DNA from: Bacillus sp. Marseille-P3661
GTDB lineage: Bacteria; Bacillota; Bacilli; Bacillales; Bacillaceae_J
Length of the DNA stretch: 64,000 bases
Assembly (NCBI RefSeq): GCF_900240995.1
Contig: NZ_LT965953.1
Location: 186,001-250,000 of the forward strand
Direction of reading: 5' to 3'
A program made the translations under genes and the position numbers. The notes under the pieces were generated by a model. The model saw only the letters and a list, made by a program, of their open reading frames with translations, had not been told where the DNA came from and did no database searches. Of the stretch, positions 36,967 through 46,172 are shown in pieces. Numbering within the stretch: position 1 is the stretch's first letter; every line of letters starts with the position of its first letter.

Positions 36967-38058
36967 ATGATTGAAGAGCGTAAACGTATATTAAAAATGG
37001 TAGAGGAAGGCAAGCTGACTGCAGAAGAAGCAATTATGCTGCTAGAAAAATTAGAGAGTCCAAAAACAGAATCGAAACAAACAGCTACAAATCCTTCAAC
37101 TTTTGTAAAATACGACTCGAATTACAAGGACTATAAACAAAGTTATAAAAACTCAGGATTTAAAGAAAAATTTTCAGGATTTTTTGAAAGTGCATTTAAA
37201 AAGATTAAAGAAGTTGATTTGGATTTTAATTTTGGACCACATCATGAAGTAAATCATATTTTTCAACATCGGGATATTATTTTATCCAATCTGAATGTGG
37301 ACATTTCAAATGGTGAAATCGAATTAAAGCCGTGGGATGAACAGGAGGTTCGGATTGAATGTCGAGCTAAAGTTTACAAAGCTGAATCCCATGAAGAGGC
37401 GAAAAATGAATTTCTCAAGCAAGTCCAATTTGCGATAAATGAAAATTCTTTAAAATTTGAAGTCGAGCCCAAGAATATCAAGCTTAACACGATTTTTTAC
37501 GTTCCTAGATCAAGTTATGAAAATATATTAATTCGAATGTTTAATGGTCAAATCGCTCTTGATGAGTTAAATGTAAAAGTATTAAAGGCGACGACTGCAA
37601 ACGGCAATATTACGGTTAATCATGTCAGCGCCGAAGATCTAGAATTTGAAACAGCTAATGGGCATATTAAAGTGGAAAATAGTTATGCGCAGGCCATCGA
37701 GGCAGAAACTTTAAATGGAACGATTACAGCCAAAGGCTCATTTGGAAAAACAGATCTTCAAAGCTTTAGCAGCAGTATTATTTGTCACTTGGAAGATCCA
37801 AACTGTGAAACCGTGTTGTTAAAAACAAAAACCGGCAGCATCAAGCTGTTCGTTCCAACTGAAGTTGAGGTTAATGGTATTATTAGATCGAATATCGGCG
37901 GTTTTAGTTGTGAATTAAATCAATTAGAGGTATTTGAGGAAAAAAGAGAGGTCGTGCAGAAGGAAATGCGCTTTGCGGCGAATCGTGGTCGACTGCGTAA
38001 GCTTGATGTTGAAGCAGAATCAAGAGCTGGTTCAATTTCAATAAAAAGTAATCAGTAA
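36967..38058 (+). CDS. yvlB: YvlB family protein, DUF4097 beta-helix domain
   Basis: 363 residues. The N-terminal helical motif EERKRILKMVEEGKLTAEEA-IMLLEKLE (~2-31) is the SHOCT-like/YvlB segment. Residues ~100-330 form a repeated-strand DUF4097 domain with the typical ladder (LNVDISNGEIELKPW, ATTANGNITVNHVSA, ETANGHIKVEN, ETLNGTITAKG, KTKTGSIKLFVP). No signal peptide, so probably cytosolic or membrane-associated through its partners. Part of the sigma-W-type operon; in B. subtilis the operon accompanies envelope stress, but the mechanism is not known. Confidence 0.88.
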   Translation: MIEERKRILKMVEEGKLTAEEAIMLLEKLESPKTESKQTATNPSTFVKYDSNYKDYKQSYKNSGFKEKFSGFFESAFKKIKEVDLDFNFGPHHEVNHIFQHRDIILSNLNVDISNGEIELKPWDEQEVRIECRAKVYKAESHEEAKNEFLKQVQFAINENSLKFEVEPKNIKLNTIFYVPRSSYENILIRMFNGQIALDELNVKVLKATTANGNITVNHVSAEDLEFETANGHIKVENSYAQAIEAETLNGTITAKGSFGKTDLQSFSSSIICHLEDPNCETVLLKTKTGSIKLFVPTEVEVNGIIRSNIGGFSCELNQLEVFEEKREVVQKEMRFAANRGRLRKLDVEAESRAGSISIKSNQ

Positions 38059-38098
38059 AGAAGTATATAAACTATGAAAAAAGGTGGTGTTTGAGAGT

Positions 38099-38305
38099 AT
38101 GAAGAAAAAGCTGTATAGAACTCGTAACAATAAAAAGGTAGCAGGTATTCTTGGTGGGTTGGCCCAATATTTAGGTGTGGATGCAGCACTACTTCGAGTT
38201 ATTTTTGTATTGCTGTTAATTTTTACAGCGTTTTTACCGCTGGCATTGGCATACTTTGTTCTAACTTTTGTAATTCCATATGATGATGGTGTGATTGATG
38301 GATGA
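38099..38305 (+). CDS. yvlC: PspC-domain membrane protein (YvlC-like)
   Basis: 68 residues that form one PspC domain (MKKKLYRTRNNKKVAGILGG, LAQYLGVDAALLRVIFVLL, then a second hydrophobic run). In phage-shock systems PspC senses inner-membrane stress. ATG 38099 is used; SD AAGGTGGTG is ten bases upstream. It overlaps the next gene by four bases (ATGA). Confidence 0.9.
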   Translation: MKKKLYRTRNNKKVAGILGGLAQYLGVDAALLRVIFVLLLIFTAFLPLALAYFVLTFVIPYDDGVIDG

Positions 38306-38667
38306 GATGGCTCATTCATATCCTAATAAACACGATTGTTCTCATTGTTGTCGCAGGTTATTTTGAATCGTTTTACTTGGAGGATTTAAACTCAGCTATT
38401 ATCACTAGTTTACTTATTTCAGTGTTAAATGTCTTTGTTAAGCCATTTTTAATTTTGTTAACACTGCCAGTAACGATTTTATCTTTCGGGCTGTTTTTAA
38501 TTGTGATCAATGCGATCACGTTAATGATGGCAGATGGCATTATGGGGTCAGCGTTCGAGATTGAAGGCTTTGGTGCGGCTGTACTCGCGGCAATCGTGAT
38601 TTCTCTTTTAAATATGTTGATTCAAAAAGTAATTATCGAACCTTTAAGTAAAAAAGACAGTAGATAA
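38302..38667 (+). CDS. yvlD: Phage-holin-like four-helix membrane protein (YvlD)
   Basis: 121 residues with four hydrophobic segments and the family pattern SLLISVLNVFVKPFLILLTLP, then GLFLIVINAITLMMADGI. This is the mycobacterial/Bacillus 'phage holin family 4' group, named for topology only. Start overlaps the yvlC stop (ATGA), indicating coupling. Last gene of the sigma-W-type operon, closed by a terminator. Confidence 0.9.
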   Translation: MRWLIHILINTIVLIVVAGYFESFYLEDLNSAIITSLLISVLNVFVKPFLILLTLPVTILSFGLFLIVINAITLMMADGIMGSAFEIEGFGAAVLAAIVISLLNMLIQKVIIEPLSKKDSR

Positions 38668-38706
38668 GATGGCGTTATTTTGTTTATGATTTGTTTTATA
38701 TATATA

Positions 38707-38740
38707 AAAAGCGGACAGTGCTGTTTACTGTCCGCTTTGC
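38707..38740. terminator. Terminator of yvlABCD, probably bidirectional
   Basis: AAAGCGGACAGT pairs with ACTGTCCGCTTT across a seven-base loop, between convergent yvlD and the acyltransferase gene. Confidence 0.85.
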
Positions 38741-38770
38741 TATTAAATTCCTGACGATTCTATCATTGCA

Positions 38771-39337
38771 TTAAACTTGTTCTTTCAATTTGCTGATATG
38801 CTCTGCTATTGTTTGACTAATAACTTCATAATCTTTTTCATCGGCAAACGTAATCGGCTTTCCAAAAATAACAGTCGCTTTGCTAAACCACTTTTTACTT
38901 GTTGTACCATGTATGTATGTGGGAACAACAGGTGCACCGCTTTTAGAAACTATAAAACCCACACCTTTTTTAGGTTGTTGCATTTCGCCCGTTTTACTTC
39001 TGGTTCCTTCTATAAACAGCGAGAAAATTTTTCCATCTTTTAATAGCTTTAACGAATGCTTTAGTGATTTTACGTCAGCTTTATCACGGCTAACAGGAAA
39101 AGCGCCCATTTCGGTAATAAGCCAAGCAAATCCCTTGTTCTTAAACAAGCTTTCTTTCGCCATAATATATAGTTTCCGAGGTGTGTGCGTCCCAACAAGT
39201 AACGAATCCCAATTGCTTTGATGATTCATCGCAATAATAACGCCACCCTCTGGGATATTCTCTTGACCTTTAATCGTCAGACGAAAACGAAAATGAGTAA
39301 TCCAATACACCGTAAACACAATAAATTTATAAACCAT
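38771..39337 (-). CDS. 1-acyl-sn-glycerol-3-phosphate acyltransferase (PlsC-like)
   Basis: 188 residues. Membrane-associated acyltransferase of phosphatidic-acid synthesis. Motif I NHQSNWD (HX4D), motif II near MGAFPVSRDKADV, motif III EGTRSK and motif IV around PVVPTYIHG are all present. ATG 39337 with SD AAAGGTGAA is preferred over the upstream in-frame ATG at 39361. It stands alone and convergent to yvlD, an insertion relative to the B. subtilis yvlD-hprK junction. Whether it is the main plsC or a paralogue cannot be told here. Confidence 0.9.
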   Translation of the reverse strand: MVYKFIVFTVYWITHFRFRLTIKGQENIPEGGVIIAMNHQSNWDSLLVGTHTPRKLYIMAKESLFKNKGFAWLITEMGAFPVSRDKADVKSLKHSLKLLKDGKIFSLFIEGTRSKTGEMQQPKKGVGFIVSKSGAPVVPTYIHGTTSKKWFSKATVIFGKPITFADEKDYEVISQTIAEHISKLKEQV

Positions 39338-39651
39338 TATTTCACCTTTTCTGTTAAACATTAATTCATTCTAAGTTTGTAAAACTGCAAATACAACAAT
39401 ATACTCTTTATATTATCAACTAAAAAGAATTAAATCCATAAATATTAAAATAGTTCAGTATATTTAGTTAAAAGTGGTGCTTTTTCTAAAAAACTAAATG
39501 GCAAATGCAACTGTTATTTCAAGGATAAATAACATTATCGTACTAAAAAATAAATATTCTTCAGTTGATAATAGAAAGGATTATTTCGTGTTTCAAAAAA
39601 ATAATGGTAAAATAAAGGGCAGTATCTCTCATGTTTGGAGGAATTTATGGA
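39338..39651. other. Divergent intergenic region before hprK
   Basis: About 310 AT-rich bases between the minus-strand acyltransferase and hprK. A 61-residue ORF (39498-39683) overlaps the hprK start and lacks an SD. No clear promoter, hairpin or repeat is visible. Confidence 0.4.
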
Positions 39652-40587
39652 ATGGTGAAGGTTCGAACGAAGGACATAATTGATAAATTTAAATTAGAAC
39701 TAATTTGCGGTGAAGATGGACTCAATCGCCCGATCACAACGAGTGACATTTCACGACCTGGTATCGAAATGGCAGGTTACTTTGAATTTTATCCATCAGA
39801 GCGCATTCAGTTGTTAGGAAAAACAGAACTTTCATTTTTTAATCAGCTTAGTTCTGAAAAACGCCAAGAACGTGCTGAAATGTTATGTACGGATATTACA
39901 CCTGGGGTCATTATATCGCGTGACTTGGATATTCCCTCAGAGTTAATTGAAGCATCAAAGCTTAATGATGTACCAATATTGCGTTCTAAATTTAAAACGA
40001 CGCGGTTATCGAGCCGCCTTACAAACTACTTGGAAAGTATTCTCGCGCCAACAACCGCCATTCATGGTGTACTCGTTGATATCTATGGTATAGGGGTATT
40101 GATAACAGGTAAAAGTGGTGTTGGTAAAAGTGAAACAGCATTGGATCTTGTTCGGCGTGGCCATCGCCTTGTAGCAGACGATTGTGTGGAGATTCGTCAG
40201 GAAGATTTAGATACATTAGTTGGGAATGCACCTGAATTAATTCAACATTTATTGGAGATCCGTGGGTTAGGAATCATTAATGTGATGACTTTATTTGGTG
40301 CAGGAGCTGTGCGTAATTATAAAAGAATTGGCTTAGTCGTTAACCTAGAGTTATGGGACCAAATGAAAGTATACGACCGCCTAGGGCTTGAGGAAGAAAC
40401 AATGAGGATTATTGATTGCGATATTCCGAAGCTGACTGTTCCGGTAAGACCTGGACGTAACCTTGCTGTTATTATCGAAGTGGCAGCCATGAATTTTAGA
40501 CTAAAACGAATGGGTGTTAATGCAGCGGAGCAATTTTCCAATCGCTTAACAGATGTGATTGAAGATCGCGAGCATGAAGAATTTTAA
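39652..40587 (+). CDS. hprK: HPr kinase/phosphorylase
   Basis: 311 residues. Phosphorylates and dephosphorylates Ser46 of HPr and Crh, the switch of carbon catabolite repression with CcpA. The N-terminal domain ([20 protein letters not shown]) is followed by the kinase core with Walker [10 protein letters not shown] (from ~153), the HHLVADD-type segment [12 protein letters not shown], and the signature [23 protein letters not shown] 39652 matches the B. subtilis start; SD GGAGG is 11 bases upstream, and ATG 39631 lies before it. Its substrate gene crh is at 59.96 kb in this window. Confidence 0.96.
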   Translation: MVKVRTKDIIDKFKLELICGEDGLNRPITTSDISRPGIEMAGYFEFYPSERIQLLGKTELSFFNQLSSEKRQERAEMLCTDITPGVIISRDLDIPSELIEASKLNDVPILRSKFKTTRLSSRLTNYLESILAPTTAIHGVLVDIYGIGVLITGKSGVGKSETALDLVRRGHRLVADDCVEIRQEDLDTLVGNAPELIQHLLEIRGLGIINVMTLFGAGAVRNYKRIGLVVNLELWDQMKVYDRLGLEEETMRIIDCDIPKLTVPVRPGRNLAVIIEVAAMNFRLKRMGVNAAEQFSNRLTDVIEDREHEEF

Positions 40588-40811
40588 GCTTGCGGTTGTA
40601 AGGGTTGGTATATACATAGATTGAGGTATGCGCTTTTGTTTTAACGTATTGTTTGGTAAAAGGTTTTCATGCTCTAGGCAGATGGGAGTTTGATCATTGG
40701 CGTACTGTTTCACCGTTCTCTCTTCGATGTATTCTGGCAAAATAAAGTGTTAGTTCAAAGGATTACGGGGATTGAAGTTCTTTGCTTTGGGCGGGCGTTT
40801 TTTTTAAGGAA

Positions 40812-41002
40812 AAAATACCGGACAATGAATTTGTTATTTCGCTCAAAACGGCTTGTTTTTTGAATTTAGAGTACAAATGATTCTCTATTTGCTCAATTTG
40901 AGGGTTTTACCTGGTGATTTTGGCCAAATAAGGTATTCAATGTCCGGTAAAATCAACAAAACCCTCTTTTTAATCAAATAAGGCCTTATATGTCCGCTTA
41001 AA
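40812..41002. repeat. GGACAT/ATGTCC repeat, single RRFF unit (third locus)
   Basis: A reverse element (GGACAA at 40820, followed by GAATTTGTTATTT), a decayed second reverse element 51 bp later (ACAAATGATTCTCTATTT from about 40873), then forward elements with ATGTCC at 40940 and 40990 (50 bp apart). The order and pitch are the same as at 9.6 and 26.3 kb. The rest of the 680-base gap between hprK and lgt has two copies of GTTGTGTTGCC (41071, 41120) and no gene. Confidence 0.75.
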
Positions 41003-41268
41003 GCTCGCTGTCTCGTAACGGCATGGGAGGGGGCGCACGCAGATTGGCAAGAATACTTATTGCAAGAAATGTTGTGTTGCCTGGCAGGAACTCGTGTGCT
41101 TTACCTTGCAGAAACTAGTGTTGTGTTGCCTTGTTTGAAAGCATTGCGTTGTCTGTCGAGCGAAGTTAGGCACCACTACTCATGCATAACGGTGATTTTG
41201 AAAAAAATATCGGATACGAAACTTGGCCCTGTTTTATAGTTATCACTACGAAAAAAGGAAGTGAATAT

Positions 41269-42081
41269 ATGGAAACTGAAATTCAACAGTTGGATCGTGT
41301 CTTTTTAGAATTAGGTCCATTAACGATCTATTGGTATGGTGTCATTATTGCCTTTGGTGCTATTCTTGGCTTATGGTTAGCGACGCGCGAAAGTGTACGC
41401 AGAGGTTTACCAAAAGAAACTTTTGTTGATTTAGTGCTGTATGCAATACCAATTGCCATTTTATCAGCAAGAGCATATTATGTTATTTTCCAATGGGATT
41501 ATTATTCTCAAAATCCAGGGGATATTATTAAGATTTGGGAAGGCGGTATTGCCATCCATGGTGGGCTCATTGGGGCGATTCTAACTGGGTATGTGTTTGC
41601 AAAAAAACGCGGAATATCGTTCTGGAAACTGGCGGATATCGGGGCACCTAGTATTCTCTTAGGGCAAGCAATTGGTCGCTGGGGAAATTTTATGAATCAA
41701 GAAGCACATGGCGCCGAGGTTACCCGAGCTTATTTAGAAGGCTTGCATTTGCCAACATTTATTATTAACCAAATGTATATTGATGGTGTGTATTATCAAC
41801 CGACTTTTTTATATGAATCTTTATGGAATTTTGTCGGAGTCGCTATTTTACTAGGCCTTCGAAAAGTTAATTTAAAGCGTGGGGAAATCTTTTTAAGCTA
41901 TGTTATTTGGTACTCAATTGGTCGATTTTTTATCGAAGGCATGCGTACCGATAGCTTAATGTTAACGGAAACGTTAAGGGTAGCTCAGTTTATTTCCATT
42001 GTATTGATTGTACTTGCACTTGTTACATGGTGGGTTCGTCGTTCAAAAGGATATGCGAGCGGCCGTTATTTGGAGCAATAA
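41269..42081 (+). CDS. lgt: Prolipoprotein diacylglyceryl transferase
   Basis: 270 residues, seven membrane helices. Adds diacylglycerol from phosphatidylglycerol to the lipobox Cys of prelipoproteins; three lipoproteins in this window (cccB and dctP-like products among them) would be clients. Family motifs include [27 protein letters not shown] and the signature [16 protein letters not shown] 41269 with SD AAAGGAAGTGA is preferred; the open frame upstream to 41182 lacks an SD. Starts the run lgt-yvoD-ppaX-yvoF. Confidence 0.96.
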   Translation: METEIQQLDRVFLELGPLTIYWYGVIIAFGAILGLWLATRESVRRGLPKETFVDLVLYAIPIAILSARAYYVIFQWDYYSQNPGDIIKIWEGGIAIHGGLIGAILTGYVFAKKRGISFWKLADIGAPSILLGQAIGRWGNFMNQEAHGAEVTRAYLEGLHLPTFIINQMYIDGVYYQPTFLYESLWNFVGVAILLGLRKVNLKRGEIFLSYVIWYSIGRFFIEGMRTDSLMLTETLRVAQFISIVLIVLALVTWWVRRSKGYASGRYLEQ

Positions 42082-42146
42082 TCGTTATCTAACATTTATC
42101 TGAAAGCTAGACAAAAAACATATGTGTTGTTAGAGGGGGAGCGAGC

Positions 42147-43088
42147 TTGGACACTGTTAAACAAGGTTTGAGAGTTGGCTTGCAAACGACGTGGACGTTA
42201 GGGAAAATTATATTTCCGGTCACGTTGTTAGTGACGTTTTTACAATATACACCGGTTTTACCTTGGATCGTTAAAATAATTGAGCCGTTCATGAGCTGGT
42301 TTGGGCTTTCAGGTGATGCAGCAATTCCGTTAGTTTTGGGGAATCTTTTAAACTTGTACGCAGGAATAGGTGCCCTTTTAACGTTAGATTTAACGGTAAA
42401 AGAAGTGTTTATACTAGCAGTAATGCTATCGTTTTCGCATTCTCTTATCATTGAATCGGCAGTAGCTGCCAAAGTAGGCGTGAAAATGTGGGTTGTCCTT
42501 GTGGTCCGCTTATTCTTAGCCATACTCTCTGCTTTTGTCATCAATCTGGTATGGCATGGTGGGAAAGAGTTAGCGCAATATGGCTTCATTTCAAATCAAA
42601 CAGAGGAAGTTTCAGGATTTTTATCGATATTACTACAAGGACTTGAAAAAGCGACGTTGGGCATTGTCCAAATTGCACTTATTGTGATTCCACTCATGAT
42701 GCTGATTCAAGTGATGAAGGATTTAAAATGGATTGATAAATTTTCAAAAAAGATGTCTCCTGTTACGAGAGCCTTAGGAATGAAAGAAAATACATCGACA
42801 ACGTTAGTATCGGGCTTTGTGATCGGTCTAGCGTTTGGAGCGGGCGTCATGATTCAAGCAGTTAAGGACGATGGCGTGTCTAAGAAGGATCTGTATTTAG
42901 CGTTTATTTTCTTAGTATCCTGTCATGCAGTAATAGAAGATACATTAATTTTTATTCCACTTGGAATTCCAGTGCTGCCATTGCTGGTCATTCGTTTAGT
43001 TACGGCAGTGCTGTTAACCGTTGCTGTTGCGTTTGTATGGAATCGAGTGGAGCAAAGTAGTAGAAAGGAAGCGGCATATGAAGGTTGA
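42147..43088 (+). CDS. yvoD: Nucleoside-recognition (Gate) domain membrane protein YvoD
   Basis: 313 residues with eight or so membrane helices in two pseudo-repeats, including [20 protein letters not shown] and [20 protein letters not shown]. These are typical of the nucleoside_tran/Gate family also seen in SpoIIIA-associated and YjiH-type proteins. The substrate is unknown. TTG start with strong SD GAGGGGGAG. Its end overlaps the ppaX start by 11 bases. Position between lgt and ppaX matches B. subtilis yvoD. Confidence 0.85.
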   Translation: MDTVKQGLRVGLQTTWTLGKIIFPVTLLVTFLQYTPVLPWIVKIIEPFMSWFGLSGDAAIPLVLGNLLNLYAGIGALLTLDLTVKEVFILAVMLSFSHSLIIESAVAAKVGVKMWVVLVVRLFLAILSAFVINLVWHGGKELAQYGFISNQTEEVSGFLSILLQGLEKATLGIVQIALIVIPLMMLIQVMKDLKWIDKFSKKMSPVTRALGMKENTSTTLVSGFVIGLAFGAGVMIQAVKDDGVSKKDLYLAFIFLVSCHAVIEDTLIFIPLGIPVLPLLVIRLVTAVLLTVAVAFVWNRVEQSSRKEAAYEG

Positions 43089-43725
43089 TACACTATTATT
43101 TGATTTAGATGGAACATTAATTGATACAAATAATTTAATTATTACATCGTTTGTACACACATTAGAGCATTATTTTCCTGGTCAATATACGCGTGAAGAT
43201 GTTCTCCAATTTATTGGACCAACGCTTTATGAGACTTTTTCAACTTTAAATCCTGAAAAAGCAGAAGAAATGATGCAAGTTTATCGTAAATTTAACCATG
43301 AAAAGCATGATGAATTAGTAACTGAATTTGAAACGGTGTATGATACGATTCAATATTTTCATGAAAAAGGCTATAAGCTTGGAATTGTAACAACAAAAAT
43401 TAGAACAACAGTTGAGATGGGACTGCGGCTCACTAAACTTGATCAGTTTTTTGATGTCATCGTAACGCTAGATGATGTAAAACGTGCCAAACCAGATCCA
43501 GAACCTATTCAGCTTGCTATGAAACAATTAAACGCTGTGCCAGAGCATACGATCATGGTTGGTGATAATCATCATGATATTGAAGGTGGAAAAAATGCAG
43601 GTACGTACACGGCCGGTGTTGCTTGGTCTGCCAAAGGACCTGAGTATCTGAAAAGCTACAATCCTGATTTTATGCTAGAAAAAATGTCAGATTTAATTGA
43701 GATTGTTGGAGGAGACCAAAAGTGA
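43078..43725 (+). CDS. ppaX: Pyrophosphatase PpaX (HAD family)
   Basis: 215 residues. Hydrolyses the pyrophosphate formed when HprK dephosphorylates Ser46-P HPr or Crh by phosphorolysis. HAD motif I DLDGTL (Asp9 and Asp11), motif II GIVTTK, motif III around KRAKPDPEP and motif IV GDNHHD are all present. ATG 43078 (SD AAAGGAAG) begins inside the yvoD end. Together with hprK upstream it makes a catabolite-control cluster. Confidence 0.94.
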   Translation: MKVDTLLFDLDGTLIDTNNLIITSFVHTLEHYFPGQYTREDVLQFIGPTLYETFSTLNPEKAEEMMQVYRKFNHEKHDELVTEFETVYDTIQYFHEKGYKLGIVTTKIRTTVEMGLRLTKLDQFFDVIVTLDDVKRAKPDPEPIQLAMKQLNAVPEHTIMVGDNHHDIEGGKNAGTYTAGVAWSAKGPEYLKSYNPDFMLEKMSDLIEIVGGDQK

Positions 43726-44264
43726 GGCGGACGAAAAGGTATAGTGTAACGGAAGCAAATTCATTATGGCATGTGTATAAAACCGTTCCGTTCTGGAAGG
43801 TTGTTAAAAATTTCATCGTCATTCAAGTGGCACGTTACACTCCTTTTTTGCCAATGAAAAATTGGCTTTATCGTACTTTTTTGCGCATGGATGTCGGCAA
43901 AAGCACATCGTTTGCGTTAATGGTTATGCTTGATGTGATGTTTCCGGAAAATATAAAAGTGGGGAACAACACGGTAATCGGCTATAACACGACGATTTTG
44001 GCACATGAGTATTTAATAAAAGAATATCGTTTAGGTGATGTGGTGATTGGCAGCGATGTGATGATCGGTGCCAATTCTACGATACTTCCTGGCGTTGAAA
44101 TCGGCGATGGGGCAATCGTATCTGCCGGAACATTAGTACATAAAGATGTTCCAGCGGGTGCCTTTGTCGGGGGCAATCCAATGCGAATTATTTACACAAA
44201 AGAAGAGATGGAAGAACGTGAAATGCAACAAGAGCGTAAGGGTGAAGTTGAAGTAGGGGTTTAA
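43722..44264 (+). CDS. yvoF: Hexapeptide-repeat acyltransferase YvoF
   Basis: 180 residues. A left-handed beta-helix (hexapeptide) acetyltransferase: [60 protein letters not shown], ending GGNPMRIIY. The acceptor is unknown. GTG start overlaps the ppaX stop (GTGA), so it is translationally coupled. Position after ppaX matches B. subtilis yvoF. Confidence 0.9.
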   Translation: MRRTKRYSVTEANSLWHVYKTVPFWKVVKNFIVIQVARYTPFLPMKNWLYRTFLRMDVGKSTSFALMVMLDVMFPENIKVGNNTVIGYNTTILAHEYLIKEYRLGDVVIGSDVMIGANSTILPGVEIGDGAIVSAGTLVHKDVPAGAFVGGNPMRIIYTKEEMEEREMQQERKGEVEVGV

Positions 44265-44278
44265 GTGTTTTTTATATA

Positions 44279-44388
44279 AGCTCGGAGATGTTTAGGCTAT
44301 CGGAATTCAGCAGAATGACGATAGAATGTAAAACAGATGTCATCGTTTTGACGTGTTTTACATGATAAACCTCCGGGCTTTTTTGTTT
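44279..44388 (+). terminator. Long composite terminator of lgt-yvoD-ppaX-yvoF
   Basis: The outer stem GCTCGGAG...TGTTTA pairs with TAAACCTCCGGGC. Inside, a perfect 10-bp stem ATGTAAAACA/TGTTTTACAT encloses GATGTCATCGTTTTGACG. A run of T follows. The whole structure is about 105 bases. Confidence 0.75.
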
Positions 44389-44399
44389 TGTATTGGGAT

Positions 44400-45445
44400 A
44401 TTTGTGGTAGTGGGGTAATGAACTAATCGTTACCGACAGCAGGGGTTTTTGTTAGTAGTGGTAACGAATAGCGGGGAAACGGGTTTGTATTTGGAATTAA
44501 TTAGGGGGATAGTGCCCTATTCGTACCCGTAAGCGGTGAAATTTGATTGGTAGGGTAACGAATAGGCCGTAATCGTGCCTGGAAACGTTAGTTTTTGTTT
44601 GTAACGGTAATGATAAGGTCGTAATCGTGCCCGAAAGAGGAAGTTTCTGTTTGTAGCGGTAACGAATAGGCAGTAATCGTGCCCGTAAGAGGAAGTTTCT
44701 GTTCGTAACGGTAACGAATAGAGCGTAATCGTGCCCGAAAGAGGAAGTTTTTGCACGTAACGGTAATGAAAAGGTCGTAATCGTGCCCGAAAGAGGAAGT
44801 TTTTGCACGTAACGGTAATGAAAAGGTCGTAATCGTGCCCGAAAGAGGAAGTTTCAGGTCGTAGCGGTAACGAATAGGTAGTAATCGTGCCCGGAAGCGG
44901 AAGTTTCTGTTCGTAGCGGTAACGAATAGGCAGTAATTGTGCCCGTAAGCGGTAGTTTTTGGTCATTACGGTAACGAATAGGCAGTAATCGTGCCCGCTA
45001 GAGGAATTTTTTGTTTGCAGCGGTAACGAATAGAGCGTAATCGTGCCCGCTAGAGGAATTTTTTGTTTGCAACGGTAACGAATAGAGCGTAATCGTGCCC
45101 GCTAGAGGAATTTTTTGTTTGCAGCGGTAACGAATAGAGCGTAATCGTGCCCGCTAGAGGAATTTTTTGTTTGCAGCGGTAACGAATAGAGCGTAATCGT
45201 GCCCGCTAGAGGAATTTTTTGTTTGCAACGGTAACGAATAGAGCGTAATCGTGCCCGCTAGAGGAATTTTTCGTTCGTAACGGTAACGAATAGCGAGAAA
45301 ATGGGTTTCTATTTGGGGTTAATTACCCTATTCGTGCCCGCTAGCGGTAGGTTCTGTTTATAGCGGTAACGAATAGCCCCCAATTGTGCCTTGTAAGTGT
45401 CTATTTCATGCTAGACGGTAACGAATACGATGGTCTTTTCATTCA
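44400..45445. repeat. 52-bp tandem array (GGTAACGAATAG / GTAATCGTGCCCG)
   Basis: GGTAA(C/T)GA recurs at 44554, 44606, 44658, 44710, 44762, 44814, 44866, 44918, 44970, 45022, 45074, 45126, 45178, 45230 and 45282, an unbroken 52-bp period over 15 units. It then occurs at 45365 and 45417, with degenerate copies before 44554. Each unit carries an imperfect dyad, GGTAACGA with TCGTGCC, around a variable centre (AGAGCG, AGGCAG, AGGCCG). Divergence between units is graded: the units from 44970 to 45282 are almost identical and the edges are decayed. No coding role; ORFs on the minus strand here only reflect lack of stops. Confidence 0.93.
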
Positions 45446-45499
45446 CTTTTATTACGGTTAAACGGCTTTCCGTGACTTCGAATTTAACTACTGCGTTTT

Positions 45500-45613
45500 T
45501 CAATCCAAATCCTCAAGTTTCTAATCCAACTTGAGCAATTTCTAGTCCAAATTCACTAGTTTCTAATCCAATATGTCGAATTTTTAATCCAAAATTGATA
45601 ATTCTAAGCCAAG
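45500..45613. repeat. 21-bp tandem repeat (TCTAATCCAA)
   Basis: (T/C)TAATCCAA-like motifs start at 45500, 45521, 45542, 45563, 45584 and 45604, so the pitch is 21 bp (20 for the last). Only the 10-base core is conserved; the intervening ~11 bases vary. Confidence 0.75.
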
Positions 45614-45670
45614 GTGGTAACGGTAGCTTAGAAAGGCAACAGTTGCTATCCTCTATAAAAGCTCTCCACC

Positions 45671-45718
45671 TTGCATGATATCTCTTTATAGAATAAAGAG
45701 CCGGTTATGATCATGCAA
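45671..45718. other. Two-tier stem-loop
   Basis: Outer stem TTGCATGAT (45671-45679) with ATCATGCAA (45710-45718). Inner stem CTCTTTAT (45682-45689) with ATAAAGAG (45693-45700), three-base loop. No immediate T run, so it is not an obvious terminator. It lies about 450 bases before hisZ. I do not recognise T-box landmarks around it. Confidence 0.6.
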
Positions 45719-45902
45719 ATTTGCCCCTAATTTTTTCGACTAACCTCAAGTAATTGCTCATTAATCTATCAATTATCTAATTTTAACTAAAAATTTTGAT
45801 TTTTTAATTGACTGATAAGCTAATCAGGAGTAGACTACATAGTATACTTCATTTCATTAGCATATTAGCGAACTAAAGCAAAATACGGAACGCGAAAATG
45901 CA

Positions 45903-46080
45903 AAACACAAACCAAAACACAAACCAAAACACAAACCAAAACACAAACCAAAACACAAACCAAAACACAAACCAAAACACAAACCAAAACACAAACCAAA
46001 ACACAAACCAAAACACAAACCAAAACACAAACCAAAACACAAACCAATACGCAATACACAAACCAAAACACAATACACAA
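45903..46080 (+). repeat. 12-bp minisatellite (ACAAACCAAAAC)n before hisZ
   Basis: About 12 near-perfect copies of a 12-bp unit from 45903 to about 46047, then diverged copies to 46080, purine/A-C rich on the plus strand. It ends about 90 bases before the hisZ ATG, so it probably lies in the 5' leader of the his operon. Because 12 is a multiple of three it is open in every frame, giving (NTNQ)n on the plus strand, without an SD. Confidence 0.9.
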
Positions 46081-46172
46081 AATCCAAAATTAACCTAAAC
46101 AAAGGTAAATGCAAAAGGCTTAAATAATGTAAACTAACATATAACAGAAACGAAAAGGTGGGTCCGATTACG

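Noticed and set aside
44497-44966. Two overlapping minus-strand ORFs of 103 and 149 codons
   Set aside because: They lie entirely inside the 52-bp array. 52 is not a multiple of three, so all three frames are read in turn. No SD, and residue repeats follow the DNA repeat.
45857-46114. ORFs on both strands of the ACAAACCAAAAC minisatellite, such as (NTNQ)n
   Set aside because: A 12-bp repeat without stop codons is open by construction. No SD precedes the plus-strand ATG at 45898 and the minus-strand products are Cys/Phe/Trp repeats of low plausibility.
45445-46172. T-box riboswitch for the his operon
   Set aside because: I looked for the conserved T-box sequence and antiterminator layout and did not find them. 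The absence is judged by eye only.
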